DNA of 64,000 bases from Viridibacillus arenosi (GCF_001955655.1 NZ_MSPW01000001.1:434001-498000); one strand, 5' to 3'. Positions 1-10,031 are shown, numbered from the stretch's first letter. The notes: generated by a model not told the origin, from the letters alone. Translations and numbers: made by a program.

Positions 1-69
1 CTCCAAATCATGAATTAAAAAAACAAGAGGAAAAATCCATATAAGTAATTTAATTTTAGAAACTTCCAT
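1..69 (-). CDS. HXXEE domain membrane protein, partial (N-terminus only)
   Basis: Only the first 23 codons lie in the window; the gene runs off the left edge. The visible N-terminus starts MEVSKIKLLIWIFPLVF and ends HDLE. It is a hydrophobic first helix followed by the start of an HxxE motif, as in the small HXXEE family of integral membrane proteins of unknown function. The start is supported by AGGGGTGA about 5 bases upstream of the ATG. A TATAAT-like -10 lies at 128-133 on the same strand. The family call rests on one short motif, so it is tentative. Confidence 0.45.
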   Translation of the reverse strand, partial: MEVSKIKLLIWIFPLVFLIHDLE

Positions 70-127
70 ACTTCACCCCTATTATTCTCAAGCTATTTAT
101 AAGTTATCAATGTAAAAAAAAAGAATT

Positions 128-158
128 ATTATACTAAACATTTAGTGTGAAATTTCAC
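128..158 (-). promoter_or_regulatory. candidate promoter and palindromic operator for the HXXEE gene
   Basis: On the minus strand TATAAT (128-133) could be the -10. The -35 position falls on a perfect 12-bp palindrome GTGAAATTTCAC (147-158). A palindrome over the -35 suggests a repressor site, but no regulator is identified. Confidence 0.3.
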
Positions 159-178
159 CATATGTTGGTACAGAATAA

Positions 179-214
179 AAGGTAGCTCTGAAAGAAATCT
201 TTCAAAACTACCTT
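179..214. terminator. stem-loop in the yqkE/HXXEE intergenic region
   Basis: Nested arms AAGGTAG/CTACCTT (179-185, 208-214) and TGAAAGA/TCTTTCA (189-195, 198-204) form a long hairpin. It lies downstream of the minus-strand DUF3886 gene and is a plausible terminator for it. There is no strong U-tract on that strand, so this is moderate support only. Confidence 0.4.
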
Positions 215-313
215 CTATAACGCACTACAATGACCTTTTTATATAGTTAAATTATGAAACTTCCATAATTCATTTGTACAATGCCGCTTTAAGCAATCCA
301 ACTATGTCTTTTG

Positions 314-580
314 TTAACTATTAAACTTTGAGCCCTTATCTCCGTACTCATTCAATAACTCTGCAAACGATTTGTTCTTCTCACGTTGTTTACGTTCAAA
401 TGCTAACTTTGCCTCGCGTTCATCCTGTGCTGCTTGTTCTTTTGCAACAAGGTCTTTTTTAGCAAGTTTTAGTTTCTCTAACACATCACCATTAAGTTGG
501 TCTTTTAATGTTAGTGCCTCACTTTTTGCGGATTGTTGTTGTGCTGGTTGTTGTCTTTGTTGTTTTTTCTTTTTAGCCAT
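314..580 (-). CDS. yqkE: YqkE-type small basic protein (DUF3886)
   Basis: An 88-aa, highly charged soluble protein. It has a lysine/glutamine-rich start (MAKKKKQQRQQ) and a long helical K/E/R-rich middle, ending in a conserved-looking FAELLNEYGDKGSKF tail, which is the pattern of the YqkE/DUF3886 family of unknown function. The ATG at 580 follows AAGGAG with a 7-base gap; a TTG two codons earlier sits too close to that site. B. subtilis yqkE neighbours the hydrolase gene yqkD, and a YqkD-like hydrolase lies 2 kb away here, which supports the assignment. No enzymatic motif is visible. Confidence 0.7.
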   Translation of the reverse strand: MAKKKKQQRQQPAQQQSAKSEALTLKDQLNGDVLEKLKLAKKDLVAKEQAAQDEREAKLAFERKQREKNKSFAELLNEYGDKGSKFNS

Positions 581-594
581 GGTCAATCTCCTTC

Positions 595-1779
595 TTACGT
601 TCTTTTTACGATTGTTGCAACACCTTGCCCTCCACCTATACAGAGTGTAGCAAGACCCGTTTTAACATCTCGCTTCTCCATTTCGTGAAGTAGTGTTACT
701 AGTATTCTAGCACCACTTGCACCAATTGGGTGACCTAAAGCAATTGCACCCCCATTGACATTTAACTTCTCATGGTCAAAATGCAATTCTCGATCAACTG
801 CAATTGACTGAGCTGCGAATGCTTCATTCGCTTCAATCAAGTCAATTTGTCCTAACTCTAGTTGCCCTTTCGTTAAGACTTTTTGCACCGCCCTAACAGG
901 ACCACTTCCCATTACAGCTGGATCTACACCTACACATGCGTTTGAAACAACTGTTGCAATTGAATTAATGCCCAACTCATCGGCTTTAGCTTTTGACATT
1001 ACTACAAGTGCGGCTGCACCGTCATTAATACCAGAAGCATTTCCCGCTGTCACAGATCCTTCTTTTTTAAATGCAGGTCGTAGCTTTCCTAACTTTTCAG
1101 CTGAAGTTCCCGGCTTTACATATTCATCTGTATCAAATACGACTGGTTCACCCTTACGTTGAGGAATTTCTACTGCAACAATCTCTTCTTTAAATTTCCC
1201 CGCTTCTTTTGCTGTTGTCGCTCTTTCTTGGGAACGAGCTGAGAAGCTGTCTTGCTCTTCACGAGAAATTGCATATTGGTCACATAAATTTTCAGCTGTA
1301 ATTCCCATATGATAGTCATTAAATGCACACCATAAGCCATCAGTAATCATACTATCAATCACCTTCTGATCGCCCATACGGAAGCCATCACGTGCGTTAT
1401 TCAATAAATATGGTGCTTGGCTCATATTTTCCATCCCGCCTGCGACAATGATATCTGCATCGCCTGCAATAATGGCTTGTGTTGCTAAATGAACAGCTTT
1501 AAGACCTGATCCACAAACTTTATTTATAGTTAAGGCAGGTACCTCTTTTGGAAGTCCTGCAAATATAGCTGCTTGACGAGCTGGATTTTGACCTAGACCA
1601 GCTTGTAATACATTACCCATAATCACTTCATCTACTTGTTCAAAAGGCACCCCTACCTTTGACAGCGCTTCTTTTATAACAATTGCACCAAGTTTTGTTG
1701 CAGGTACATCCTTTAACGCGCCTTGGAAACTCCCAATTGCTGTACGTACAGCACTTACAATAACAACTTCAGTTGTCAT
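595..1779 (-). CDS. acetyl-CoA C-acetyltransferase (thiolase II)
   Basis: A 394-aa degradative/biosynthetic thiolase that interconverts two acetyl-CoA and acetoacetyl-CoA. The nucleophilic cysteine is in [11 protein letters not shown] (Cys89). The [10 protein letters not shown] motif carries the catalytic histidine, and the second cysteine is in TLCIGGGQG near the C-terminus. Length matches the AtoB/ThlA/MmgA family (about 393 aa). The reading frame continues upstream, but the ATG at 1779 follows AAGGGGGAA and begins the family's typical start ([13 protein letters not shown]). It diverges from an HMG-CoA lyase gene only 82 bp away. Together the two could join leucine or ketone-body breakdown to acetyl-CoA pools. 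Confidence 0.9.
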   Translation of the reverse strand: MTTEVVIVSAVRTAIGSFQGALKDVPATKLGAIVIKEALSKVGVPFEQVDEVIMGNVLQAGLGQNPARQAAIFAGLPKEVPALTINKVCGSGLKAVHLATQAIIAGDADIIVAGGMENMSQAPYLLNNARDGFRMGDQKVIDSMITDGLWCAFNDYHMGITAENLCDQYAISREEQDSFSARSQERATTAKEAGKFKEEIVAVEIPQRKGEPVVFDTDEYVKPGTSAEKLGKLRPAFKKEGSVTAGNASGINDGAAALVVMSKAKADELGINSIATVVSNACVGVDPAVMGSGPVRAVQKVLTKGQLELGQIDLIEANEAFAAQSIAVDRELHFDHEKLNVNGGAIALGHPIGASGARILVTLLHEMEKRDVKTGLATLCIGGGQGVATIVKRT

Positions 1780-1861
1780 AATTATTCCCCCTTGTTTAAG
1801 TACGAATTTATTTGCTAATATGTACATCCCTTCCTTACAATGGAATATAGGAGGGGATGTT

Positions 1862-2758
1862 ATGTTCAGTTTACCAAATAATGCGACAATTATCGAGGTA
1901 GGTCCAAGAGATGGATTACAAAATGAAAAAAACTTAATTGAGACTAATGAGAAACTCAAATTCATTAAATGCTTGCAAGATGCCGGCATTACAGAAATGG
2001 AGTTAACTTCTTTTGTCTCACCTAAATGGGTGCCACAAATGGCTGATGCAGAAAATATTGTTAAGAACACTGCTAAAGTAGGTAGACAATTTGTCTTAGC
2101 ACCGAATGCTACAGGTGTGGAGCGTGCGATGGAGAACGGTGCAGATGCCATTGCCGTTTTTGTTGGTGTTAGTCATACATTTAATAAAAAAAATATTAAT
2201 AAAAATACTGACGAAGCCATGGATAGTTTAGCACCTGTCGTGGCAAAACTGAAAGAGCAAGGAAAATTTGTACGCGCATGTATTTCAACAGCTTTTTATT
2301 GTCCATATGAAGGGAAAATTGAAGTTAAAGACACAATTTCTTTATGTAAAGTATTTGCGAGTTGGGGTGTGGATGAGCTAAGTGTTGCAGATACTATTGG
2401 CATGGCTAATCCGGTAGAAAGTTATACCCTATTTAAGCTTTTGAAAGAAGAATTACCTAACTTACTTTTGACTGCCCATTTTCACGATACGCGAAAAATG
2501 GCTCTAGCAAATATATATGCTGCATTACAAGCTGGTGTGGACCGATTTGATACATCAGCGGGTGGTCTTGGAGGTTGTCCTTTTGCAAAAGGTGCTACAG
2601 GAAATGTTGCAACAGAAGATGTTGTACATATGCTAGAAAGTATAGGAGTTCACACAGGGATTGATGTCGAAAAAATTTGCGAAGCAGCAAAAATTGTCGA
2701 ACCTTTAATATCCGGAACAATTGATAGTGGTCAATTCCGGCTCTTTAAGCAAAAGTAG
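1862..2758 (+). CDS. hydroxymethylglutaryl-CoA lyase
   Basis: A 298-aa TIM-barrel aldolase-like lyase that cleaves HMG-CoA to acetoacetate and acetyl-CoA, the last step of leucine degradation. Family hallmarks are the N-terminal [10 protein letters not shown] metal/substrate loop, the AHFHDT metal-binding histidines, and the [15 protein letters not shown] signature with the active cysteine. Start chosen at ATG 1862, which follows GGAGGGG; an in-frame ATG 14 codons earlier has no ribosome site. It diverges from the thiolase, whose substrate acetoacetyl-CoA is one step from this enzyme's product. No other leucine-catabolism genes (such as methylcrotonyl-CoA carboxylase) are in the window. Confidence 0.92.
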   Translation: MFSLPNNATIIEVGPRDGLQNEKNLIETNEKLKFIKCLQDAGITEMELTSFVSPKWVPQMADAENIVKNTAKVGRQFVLAPNATGVERAMENGADAIAVFVGVSHTFNKKNINKNTDEAMDSLAPVVAKLKEQGKFVRACISTAFYCPYEGKIEVKDTISLCKVFASWGVDELSVADTIGMANPVESYTLFKLLKEELPNLLLTAHFHDTRKMALANIYAALQAGVDRFDTSAGGLGGCPFAKGATGNVATEDVVHMLESIGVHTGIDVEKICEAAKIVEPLISGTIDSGQFRLFKQK

Positions 2759-2771
2759 AGGAGTGATGATC

Positions 2772-3722
2772 ATGAAAAAACGTGTGCTTTGGATTTTCGG
2801 GCTTATTTCGGGTACACTTGGCGCCATTACAGCCATTCTCGGATACTTGTTTTCAAGTCGAATTATGTATATGAAGAACAAAGATGCAGCCTTCATATTA
2901 CAACGAGAAAAGGAAGCAAAGCGTTTTGACGAAGTTTGGTTTGAGCATGTAAATAAGGAAGAGATGTGGGTTGATTCCCCGAATGGCTATTCAATTAAAG
3001 CCATCCACTTCCAGCCTTTGCAAACAAATAATACGATTATTATTTGCCATGGTGTTACGGAAAATAAAATTAATTCCGTAAAATACGCTCGTCTTTTCGA
3101 GCGCTTAGGCTTTAACTCAGTCGTTTATGATCATCGTAGACATGGTGACTCTGGTGGCAAAACAACAAGTTACGGACATTACGAAAAATATGATTTACAA
3201 GCAGTTATGAAAACTTTAAAGCAGAAGCTAGGTGGTGAAGGTATAATTGGTGTACAAGGAGAATCTATGGGCGCTGCTACTACATTATTATACGCAGGTA
3301 CATTAGAAGACGAAGCCGACTTCTACATTTCCGATTGCGCCTTTTCCGATTTTTCAGAGCAATTATACTACTTAATGATGAAACAAACACCACTACGTAA
3401 CAGCATAGCAATTAAACTTGCTGGTATCTTCTTAAGGATGCGTGATGGATACTCTTTAAAGAGCATTTCACCTAAAGAGGCTGTAACTAAAATTGAAAAG
3501 CCAGTACTGTTTATTCATAGCCTTCCAGATGACTTCATCTTACCTGAAATGACAATTGAAATGTATAGCTTAAAGCCTGGCCCTAAAAAGTTAAAGCTTT
3601 TTGATGTAGGTCCTCATGCACAATCCTTTAATATGAACCCTGAAGCCTATGAAATGTTGGTCGCAGACTTTTTAAAAGAGTTTGTCTTTAAAGACAAAGA
3701 CAAAAAAATAGCACTCAATTGA
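2772..3722 (+). CDS. YqkD-like membrane-anchored alpha/beta hydrolase
   Basis: A 316-aa protein. One N-terminal hydrophobic segment (about residues 5-28) is likely a signal anchor, followed by an alpha/beta-hydrolase domain. The nucleophile elbow is GESMG, with the oxyanion-side motif HGVTEN and a YDHRRHGDSGG loop; the acid and histidine are probably in LPDDF and GPHAQS. This is the layout of B. subtilis YqkD and related serine aminopeptidase-like hydrolases. The substrate is unknown. The gene starts 13 bp after the HMG-CoA lyase stop, with AGGAG 8 bp before the ATG, so it is probably co-transcribed. Its stop codon lies inside a perfect palindromic terminator. Confidence 0.75.
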   Translation: MKKRVLWIFGLISGTLGAITAILGYLFSSRIMYMKNKDAAFILQREKEAKRFDEVWFEHVNKEEMWVDSPNGYSIKAIHFQPLQTNNTIIICHGVTENKINSVKYARLFERLGFNSVVYDHRRHGDSGGKTTSYGHYEKYDLQAVMKTLKQKLGGEGIIGVQGESMGAATTLLYAGTLEDEADFYISDCAFSDFSEQLYYLMMKQTPLRNSIAIKLAGIFLRMRDGYSLKSISPKEAVTKIEKPVLFIHSLPDDFILPEMTIEMYSLKPGPKKLKLFDVGPHAQSFNMNPEAYEMLVADFLKEFVFKDKDKKIALN

Positions 3723-3734
3723 GTGCTATTTTTT
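3703..3734. terminator. bidirectional rho-independent terminator
   Basis: A perfect 32-bp palindrome with 16-bp arms (A6-TAGCACTCAA and its complement) between convergent genes. It contains the stop codon of the plus-strand hydrolase and overlaps the stop of yneF. A- and T-runs on both sides allow use from either strand. Confidence 0.9.
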
Positions 3735-3954
3735 ATTTACCGCTTAATTTATTCATTGAGTTCATCATTTGTTTGATTTGTTTTTCAGACGGTTTACGTC
3801 CCATTTGAGACATCATTACTCGTAGCATCTGTTCGTTAATAGGTGGGTTGTCTTTTAAGTATTTCATCATATATTGACGGGCAACAAAGAAACCGATAGC
3901 TACTCCTGCTATTAATGCCACGATAACAAGTATAATCCATAACGTAGTATTCAC
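3733..3954 (-). CDS. yneF: YneF, UPF0154 small membrane protein
   Basis: A 73-aa protein. It has one N-terminal transmembrane helix ([19 protein letters not shown]) and a basic, methionine-rich cytoplasmic tail with the family pattern [24 protein letters not shown]. Start is a GTG at 3954 preceded by AGGAGG and 7 bases. Length equals B. subtilis YneF (72 aa) and the gene order yneF-sirA-tkt is conserved. Function unknown. Confidence 0.88.
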   Translation of the reverse strand: MNTTLWIILVIVALIAGVAIGFFVARQYMMKYLKDNPPINEQMLRVMMSQMGRKPSEKQIKQMMNSMNKLSGK

Positions 3955-4047
3955 TGGTTTTCCTCCTCCAAGTTTCTTATGCGAGAAAACTATCTCCAAC
4001 AAGGATTATACAATAAAAAACCACTACATACTACTGTTTGACAAGAT

Positions 4048-4488
4048 TTATCGTCTTTCGTGAGAATGGAATTTAAGTGGTTTTAACCAACCACATTCCA
4101 TTTCATCTTTATTAAATCCGATAAAGCAATCACTTAATTTTGACAATGTTGCAAATAAGTCTAACTCTAGCATGCGTGACCCAACACAGACAACAGCTAT
4201 GTAATAAGGAAAAATATCAATTTGGATTTCCCCTTTAAATTCATTCATCAAAAAGATTTGGTGATCCTTCGTTTGAATGCCTGAAAAGCTATTACCTAAT
4301 TGTTGTTGAATGATTAGTTCAATTTCCATCATATCCAAAGGCTCACATAAATAGGAGATCTCTTGCGTCGGATGTATTGCATGCTCATACGAATTTGAGG
4401 ATTGAATTAAATCGAATAGTAAACGTTCTCTACCATAAACAAAAGCCTGATGTTTCTTTTTCACATGAAAGATTGAGTACATTCGCAA
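4048..4488 (-). CDS. sirA: SirA, sporulation inhibitor of DNA replication
   Basis: A 146-aa protein of the SirA/YneE family. In B. subtilis SirA binds domain I of DnaA and blocks new rounds of replication at entry into sporulation. The family features seen are YxI/F..(6-8)..YGRE near the N-terminus and a C-terminal CFIGFNKDEMECGWLKPLK, which matches the family's WLxP tail. TTG 4488 is taken as the start because AGGAG lies 8 bases upstream and it gives the family length; ATG 4482 is the alternative. Its position next to tkt and yneF is conserved. Confidence 0.8.
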   Translation of the reverse strand: MRMYSIFHVKKKHQAFVYGRERLLFDLIQSSNSYEHAIHPTQEISYLCEPLDMMEIELIIQQQLGNSFSGIQTKDHQIFLMNEFKGEIQIDIFPYYIAVVCVGSRMLELDLFATLSKLSDCFIGFNKDEMECGWLKPLKFHSHERR

Positions 4489-4584
4489 GATTACCACTCC
4501 TCTCTTGTAAACAGTATAGCAAAGATTGCAAGAACATTTTGTCAATTGACGTCCGATTTAAAGCACTTTATTTGTCAAAAAAGA

Positions 4585-4613
4585 AAAAGTAGAGGAAAAA
4601 ATCCTCTACTTTT
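4585..4613 (-). terminator. tkt terminator
   Basis: 12-bp perfect arms AAAAGTAGAGGA/TCCTCTACTTTT with a 5-base loop, followed on the minus strand by a T-rich run. It sits 20 bp past the tkt stop. Confidence 0.9.
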
Positions 4614-4632
4614 CAATATTATCGCTATTTTT

Positions 4633-6633
4633 TTAAGCAAATAATGCTTTTACTTTTGAAACAACATTTTCTACAGTAAAGCCATATTCTTTCATAACAA
4701 TTTCACCTGGCGCACTTGCACCAAATTTATCAATTGCTAGAACATCACCTTCGAAGCCAGTATATTTATGCCAGCCGAATGATGAACCCATTTCAATTGC
4801 TAAACGTTTTGTAATTGTTTTTGGTAATACCGCTTCTTTATATGCTGCATCTTGAGCTTCAAAACGATCGAATGATGGCATAGAAACAACCGATACATCG
4901 ATACCTTCAGCTGCTAGTTGCTTTTGAGCTTCTATAGCAAGGCTAACTTCTGAGCCAGTTGCTAAAATTAGTGCATCCGCTACTTCTTTAGTTGCTTTTG
5001 AAACAACATAAGCGCCTTTTGAAACACCTTCAGCTGCAAGTGAAGCTGAGTGTTCAGACACTGGTAAGTTTTGACGAGAAAGTACTAATACTGTTGGTTG
5101 GTTTTTAGACGAAACGGCTAATTTCCAAGCTTCAGCAGATTCGTTTGCATCAGCAGGACGAATAACAGAAAGATTTGGCATAGAACGTAATGCAGCTAAA
5201 TGTTCAACAGGTTCATGCGTTGGACCATCTTCACCAACAGCGATACTGTCATGCGTAAATACATACGTTACAGGTAGTCCCATTAATGCAGATAGACGAA
5301 TTGCTGGACGTACATAGTCACTGAAGACGAAGAATGTACCACCAAAGACGTTTACACCACCATGAAGTGCCATTCCATTTAGAGCTGCACCCATAGCAAA
5401 TTCACGAACACCGAACCAAATGTTACGACCTTCTGGAGTTTCTGCTGTGAAATCGCCAGCATCTTTCATGTATGTTTTATTTGATCCAGCTAAATCCGCA
5501 CTTCCTCCGAAGAATGAAGGGGTGTTTTTTGCAAGTGCATTGATTACTTCACCAGAAGACGAACGTGTAGCAATAGATTTACCTGCTTCATAAACAGGTA
5601 CTGCAGATGCGAAATCTTCAGGAAGTTCCCCATTCATCGCATTTACAAACTGTTCTGCAAGAGCAGGATATGCTTTTTTGTATGTTTCAAATTGTTCATT
5701 CCAAGTAGCTTCTGCAAGTGTTCCTTGAACTTCAGCTGCTTGTTTGAATGTCGCATATACCTCTTCTGGTACATGGAATGGATCATGAGGCCATGAGTAG
5801 TGTTCTTTAGTAAGTTTCACTTCATCAGCACCTAGTGGCGAACCGTGTGAGTCAGATTTACCTGATTTGTTTGGTGAACCGTAGCCAATAACTGTTTTTA
5901 CTTCAATAATAGTAGGTTGGCCTTTATGTGCTTTGGCTTGTTCAATAGCCGTATTTATTGCTTCAATATCATTACCATCAGCTACATGAATGTAGTTCCA
6001 GTTATATGATCCAAAACGTTTTTGAATATTTTCAGAGAATGATTTATTTAAATCGCCATCTAACGAAATGTCATTGCTATCATATAGCACTATCAGTTTT
6101 TCAAGTTGTAAGTGACCAGCTAAAGAAATTGCCTCAGCAGCAACACCTTCCATCAAATCTCCATCACCACAAAGTGCAAATGTATAATGATCTACTACTT
6201 CATGTTCCGGCTTGTTATAAACGCCTGCAAGGTGACTTTCCGCCATTGCCATACCGACAGCCATTGCAATACCTTGGCCTAGTGGTCCAGTTGTTGCTTC
6301 AACTCCAGCTGTATGACCATATTCTGGGTGACCAGGTGTTTTTGAATCCCATTGACGGAAACTTTTGATTTCTTCCATTGGTAAATCATATCCACCTAAG
6401 TGTAATAGGCTATACAAAAGCATAGAGCCATGACCTGCTGATAAAATAAAGCGATCGCGGTTAAACCATTTAGGGTTTGAAGGATTGTGACGAAGTTGTT
6501 TTGTCCAAAGAGTATAAGCCATTGGAGCAGCCCCCATCGGTAATCCTGGGTGACCTGAATTAGCTTTTTCAATAGCATCAATTGACAAAGTTCGAATAGT
6601 GTTAATTGCAAGCTGATCTGCTTGTTGAGTCAT
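4633..6633 (-). CDS. tkt: transketolase
   Basis: A 666-aa thiamine-diphosphate enzyme of the non-oxidative pentose phosphate pathway. It moves two-carbon units between ketose and aldose phosphates. Motifs in order: [11 protein letters not shown] near residue 28; the GDGDLMEG cofactor/Mg site at about 156; the pyrimidine-domain stretch [19 protein letters not shown]; and [17 protein letters not shown] with catalytic histidines. Length matches B. subtilis Tkt. The upstream in-frame ATG overlaps the ribosome site AAAGGATG, so ATG 6633 (11-base spacing) is preferred. A TTGACT/TATTTA promoter lies just upstream. Confidence 0.96.
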   Translation of the reverse strand: MTQQADQLAINTIRTLSIDAIEKANSGHPGLPMGAAPMAYTLWTKQLRHNPSNPKWFNRDRFILSAGHGSMLLYSLLHLGGYDLPMEEIKSFRQWDSKTPGHPEYGHTAGVEATTGPLGQGIAMAVGMAMAESHLAGVYNKPEHEVVDHYTFALCGDGDLMEGVAAEAISLAGHLQLEKLIVLYDSNDISLDGDLNKSFSENIQKRFGSYNWNYIHVADGNDIEAINTAIEQAKAHKGQPTIIEVKTVIGYGSPNKSGKSDSHGSPLGADEVKLTKEHYSWPHDPFHVPEEVYATFKQAAEVQGTLAEATWNEQFETYKKAYPALAEQFVNAMNGELPEDFASAVPVYEAGKSIATRSSSGEVINALAKNTPSFFGGSADLAGSNKTYMKDAGDFTAETPEGRNIWFGVREFAMGAALNGMALHGGVNVFGGTFFVFSDYVRPAIRLSALMGLPVTYVFTHDSIAVGEDGPTHEPVEHLAALRSMPNLSVIRPADANESAEAWKLAVSSKNQPTVLVLSRQNLPVSEHSASLAAEGVSKGAYVVSKATKEVADALILATGSEVSLAIEAQKQLAAEGIDVSVVSMPSFDRFEAQDAAYKEAVLPKTITKRLAIEMGSSFGWHKYTGFEGDVLAIDKFGASAPGEIVMKEYGFTVENVVSKVKALFA

Positions 6634-6657
6634 TTTAATAGACATCCTTTCTTAAGC

Positions 6658-6686
6658 TAAATAGTGTACTATTATATTTTAGTCAA
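6658..6686 (-). promoter_or_regulatory. sigma-A-type promoter of tkt
   Basis: On the minus strand TTGACT (6681-6686), a 17-base spacer and TATTTA (6658-6663), ending 24 bp before the tkt ATG. Confidence 0.6.
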
Positions 6687-6726
6687 CATTCTTATATAAA
6701 ACAATGTTTTCTCTATAAATATGTGT

Positions 6727-6963
6727 TTAATTTAATCGATTATTCTTATTTTGTTTTTGACGTAACTTTTCAGGCGTTACTTCATTTCCCTCCGGGTCGA
6801 AAACACGGACATTTTCAATCGTCTCACGCATCGAAGATCGGAATGTGTCTAAATACTCTTTACGAAGTGTTGTTTGTTCTTTTGCTTCTTCTACAGTTAA
6901 ACCTTGTGACTTTGATTTTTTCGAAAGTTCACTTATACGTTGTAATTTTTCTTTTGATAACAT
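6727..6963 (-). CDS. ynzC: YnzC, DUF896 protein
   Basis: A 78-aa basic helical protein (LSKEKLQRISELSKKSKSQG, then a TVEEAKEQ turn and an LRKEYLDTFRSSMR helix). This is the two-helix hairpin of the DUF896/YnzC family. B. subtilis ynzC is the last gene of the SOS-induced yneA-yneB-ynzC operon, and here too it follows yneB on the same strand. Ribosome site AAAGGTGA precedes the ATG. Molecular role unknown. Confidence 0.88.
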   Translation of the reverse strand: MLSKEKLQRISELSKKSKSQGLTVEEAKEQTTLRKEYLDTFRSSMRETIENVRVFDPEGNEVTPEKLRQKQNKNNRLN

Positions 6964-7029
6964 TTATTTCTCACCTTTCATACAGACCTTAATACAAAGG
7001 TATGCAAAAAAGACCGCAAGCGCAAGCTT

Positions 7030-7997
<968 letters not shown>

Positions 7998-8016
7998 ACT
8001 TATTCTCCCCTTTTTT

Positions 8017-8030
8017 CGAATACCTGTTCG
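8017..8030. promoter_or_regulatory. LexA (SOS) box, yneA-proximal
   Basis: CGAATACCTGTTCG, one base away from the Bacillus CGAAC-N4-GTTCG core. It lies about 20 bp upstream of the yneA start, downstream of its -10. Confidence 0.75.
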
Positions 8031-8044
8031 GAATGTATGTTCTC

Positions 8045-8073
8045 AATATAAACCGAACGTTTGTTTTTGTCAA
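8045..8073 (-). promoter_or_regulatory. yneA promoter with internal LexA box
   Basis: On the minus strand TTGACA (8068-8073), 17-base spacer, TATATT (8045-8050). The spacer contains CGAACGTTTGTTTT (8054-8067 on plus), a degenerate LexA box placed to block RNA polymerase. Confidence 0.8.
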
Positions 8074-8082
8074 CGGTTTTTT

Positions 8083-8122
8083 CGAACTTATGTTTGCATT
8101 GTTTGTTCGCTAATGCTATACT
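8083..8122 (+). promoter_or_regulatory. lexA promoter with overlapping LexA box
   Basis: CGAACTTATGTTTG (8083-8096) overlaps the -35 TTGCAT (8094-8099). A 17-base spacer and TATACT (8117-8122) follow. This is the expected autoregulatory arrangement for lexA. Confidence 0.85.
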
Positions 8123-8164
8123 ATTAATAACTTTTACATAGTATGAGATAAAGAGGTGATTGGA

Positions 8165-8785
8165 TTGAAAAAAGTATCGAAAAGACAAGAAGATATATTG
8201 TCTTTCATCAAAGAGGAAGTTCGCACTAAAGGATACCCACCTTCCGTCCGTGAGATTGGTGAAGCAGTTGGTCTTGCATCAAGTTCTACAGTCCACGGAC
8301 ATCTTGCTAGACTTGAGAGCAAAGGACTGATTCGACGAGATCCAACGAAACCTCGTGCAATCGAAATTTTAGATCAACAAGATTCTACAATCGCAAAACA
8401 AGGTGTTGTACATGTACCACTAGTTGGTAAAGTTACTGCAGGCCTTCCTATTACTGCAATTGAGAATATCGAAGAATACTTCCCTATCCCAGATTCTTAT
8501 GGAACAACTGAAGATCAAATTTTCATGCTTGAAATTATGGGTGAATCTATGATCGAAGCTGGTATATTAGATGGAGACTATGTAATCGTGAAACAACAAG
8601 CAACCGCGAGTAATGGCGAAATTGTTGTAGCGATGACAGAGGACAATGAAGCAACTGTAAAACGATTTTTTAAAGAGGAATCTTATTTCCGCTTACAGCC
8701 AGAAAACTCTTCTATGGAACCAATTATTGTAGATCGAGTTTCCATTTTAGGAAAAGTAGTTGGTTTGTATCGTAACGTTTTATAA
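8165..8785 (+). CDS. lexA: LexA, SOS repressor
   Basis: A 206-aa SOS regulator. The N-terminal winged helix ([21 protein letters not shown]) binds CGAAC-N4-GTTCG boxes. The C-terminal S24 domain has the self-cleavage bond Ala92-Gly93 in VTAGLP, the catalytic Ser128 in MGESM and Lys166 in EATVKRF. RecA bound to single-stranded DNA triggers cleavage. Start is TTG 8165, preceded by AGAGGTGA; a GTG three codons upstream lies inside the ribosome site. The gene diverges from yneA with a shared operator region and ends at a strong terminator. Confidence 0.97.
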   Translation: MKKVSKRQEDILSFIKEEVRTKGYPPSVREIGEAVGLASSSTVHGHLARLESKGLIRRDPTKPRAIEILDQQDSTIAKQGVVHVPLVGKVTAGLPITAIENIEEYFPIPDSYGTTEDQIFMLEIMGESMIEAGILDGDYVIVKQQATASNGEIVVAMTEDNEATVKRFFKEESYFRLQPENSSMEPIIVDRVSILGKVVGLYRNVL

Positions 8786-8799
8786 ATGACAATAATATC

Positions 8800-8846
8800 A
8801 GATTGCAATAATCAATGAATTTTTTGATTCTTGCAATCTTTTTTTA
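8800..8846 (+). terminator. lexA terminator
   Basis: Arms AGATTGCAA/TTGCAATCT (8800-8808, 8831-8839) with inner AATCAA/TTGATT, then a seven-T run. Confidence 0.93.
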
Positions 8847-9391
8847 TATACATAAACATAATATATTATTTGTATAATCGCACATTCCATCTAACGAAAT
8901 ACCTTTATTTCACATTCCATCTTAGCTAAGTATAAGTTTGGAATTTATCTTCTTGGGTCGGTCGGTCTGTTTTTTTATTCTTTTAGGTTAAAGGTTAAGT
9001 GAGATAGGTGCGGTTTAAAGATGCCCCCTATTATCCCCTCATAAATGCAGGCTTCGGATGACAACGTATTACAAAAAAGTATCCAATAAGTTCCAAAACT
9101 TTATTTTTAGCTCGATTTATAATGTGGTGGAACCGTGCTTACAGGACCAATGCCATTCTCTACGAATTTCTTCGACTTCGATGGTCGGCTGCATCTTGTA
9201 CGTAGTTCCATGTCATCTCACCACAGTAACCGTTTTGTTGATGGATTATTGATTGATCTCGTACTTTTGCCAGAAGGCTTATTACATTTTAAATTCCAAT
9301 TAATTTGAATACTATACAATCTAATTAATAGTACAAATATTCGTATAAAGTTATAATTGACGTATCTTAAAAATCAAAGGAGTTTTGTCTT
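8847..9391. other. 545-bp stretch without a recognised gene
   Basis: The 12-bp word CACATTCCATCT occurs twice, at 8881 and 8911, and GGTCGGTC lies near 8957. From about 9100 to 9260 the base composition is less AT-rich than the surroundings. The minus strand there can encode a short peptide (MQPTIEVEEIRREWHWSC...) without a ribosome site. It may be a remnant of an inserted element, but nothing is recognisable. A GGAG ribosome site for the next gene ends the stretch. Confidence 0.4.
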
Positions 9392-9835
9392 ATGAGTCAA
9401 AGAGTTCCCTATTATACTGTTGCACCTGATGGTTTGAAAATCATGATGGATATGGAGAAGTACACCAAAAAGTCTACTATTAATCGAACTACTAGAGAAC
9501 TTATCAAAATTAGAGTTTCACAAATTAACGGTTGTGCTTTTTGTATAGATACTCATACTTCCGATGCTCGTAAGATGGGTGAAACGGAACAACGAATTTA
9601 TTGTTTAAATGCTTGGAATGAATGTACTTTTTATACACTTGAAGAAAAAGTTGCTCTAGAACTATCTGAACATATTACTTTAATCCCTACTAAAAGAGTT
9701 CCTGAAGATCTGTATAAGCGAGTTCGTGAACTGTATAACGATAGAGAATACGTTGACCTTGTGCTAATCATCAATCAAATCAACAGTTGGAATAGAATTT
9801 CTATTGCAATGGGAAATATAGCAACCGAAAAATAA
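9392..9835 (+). CDS. carboxymuconolactone decarboxylase/AhpD-like protein
   Basis: A 147-aa all-helical protein with the alkylhydroperoxidase-D core INGCAFCIDTHTSDARKMG. This is the CxxC...H arrangement typical of CMD-family proteins acting as peroxide-linked disulfide reductases. An LEEKVALELSE helix follows, as in the YnjA/YcdK-type subfamily. AAAGGAG lies upstream of the ATG. It stands alone between two terminators at the edge of the accessory region; the physiological substrate cannot be told from sequence. Confidence 0.85.
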   Translation: MSQRVPYYTVAPDGLKIMMDMEKYTKKSTINRTTRELIKIRVSQINGCAFCIDTHTSDARKMGETEQRIYCLNAWNECTFYTLEEKVALELSEHITLIPTKRVPEDLYKRVRELYNDREYVDLVLIINQINSWNRISIAMGNIATEK

Positions 9836-9843
9836 TCCCTCTC

Positions 9844-9867
9844 AACGAGCACCTTAAGGTGTTCGTT
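9844..9867 (+). terminator. terminator after the AhpD-like gene
   Basis: AACGAGCACCTT/AAGGTGTTCGTT pairs with one G-T wobble and continues into a run of T. Confidence 0.88.
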
Positions 9868-9914
9868 TTTTCATTCCCTTCACATCAACCAATTTCCAAC
9901 TTTCAAACTCCCCC

Positions 9915-10031
9915 TTATTTCATAATTTTTTCTTTTACATTAGGATACTCCTTTAAATAAGCCTCTGTTGCATTTCCTAACTCAATATAGAAATCTGCAA
10001 ATGATTGTTGTTTAATTGTAAGTACGCCCAA
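9915..10031 (-). pseudogene. phage terminase small subunit, N-terminal fragment
   Basis: A 38-aa reading frame, from TTG 10031 (GAGGTGA upstream) to TAA. It begins GVLTIKQQSFADFYIELGNA and continues TEAYLKEYPNVKEKIMK. The LTxKQ..F..xYIExGNATEAY pattern is the DNA-binding N-terminus of phage terminase small subunits (the Terminase_2 type), which normally run 130-180 aa. Here the frame ends right after the first helix-turn-helix helices, so it is a truncated prophage relic rather than a working packaging protein. Confidence 0.65.

Noticed and set aside
1780-2151. N-terminal extension of the thiolase to a 518-aa protein
   Set aside because: It overlaps the divergent HMG-CoA lyase start, has no ribosome site, and the family start with AAGGGGGAA lies at 1779.
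6634-6645. Transketolase start at the first in-frame ATG
   Set aside because: That ATG overlaps the ribosome site AAAGGATG; the next ATG at 6633 gives correct spacing and family length.
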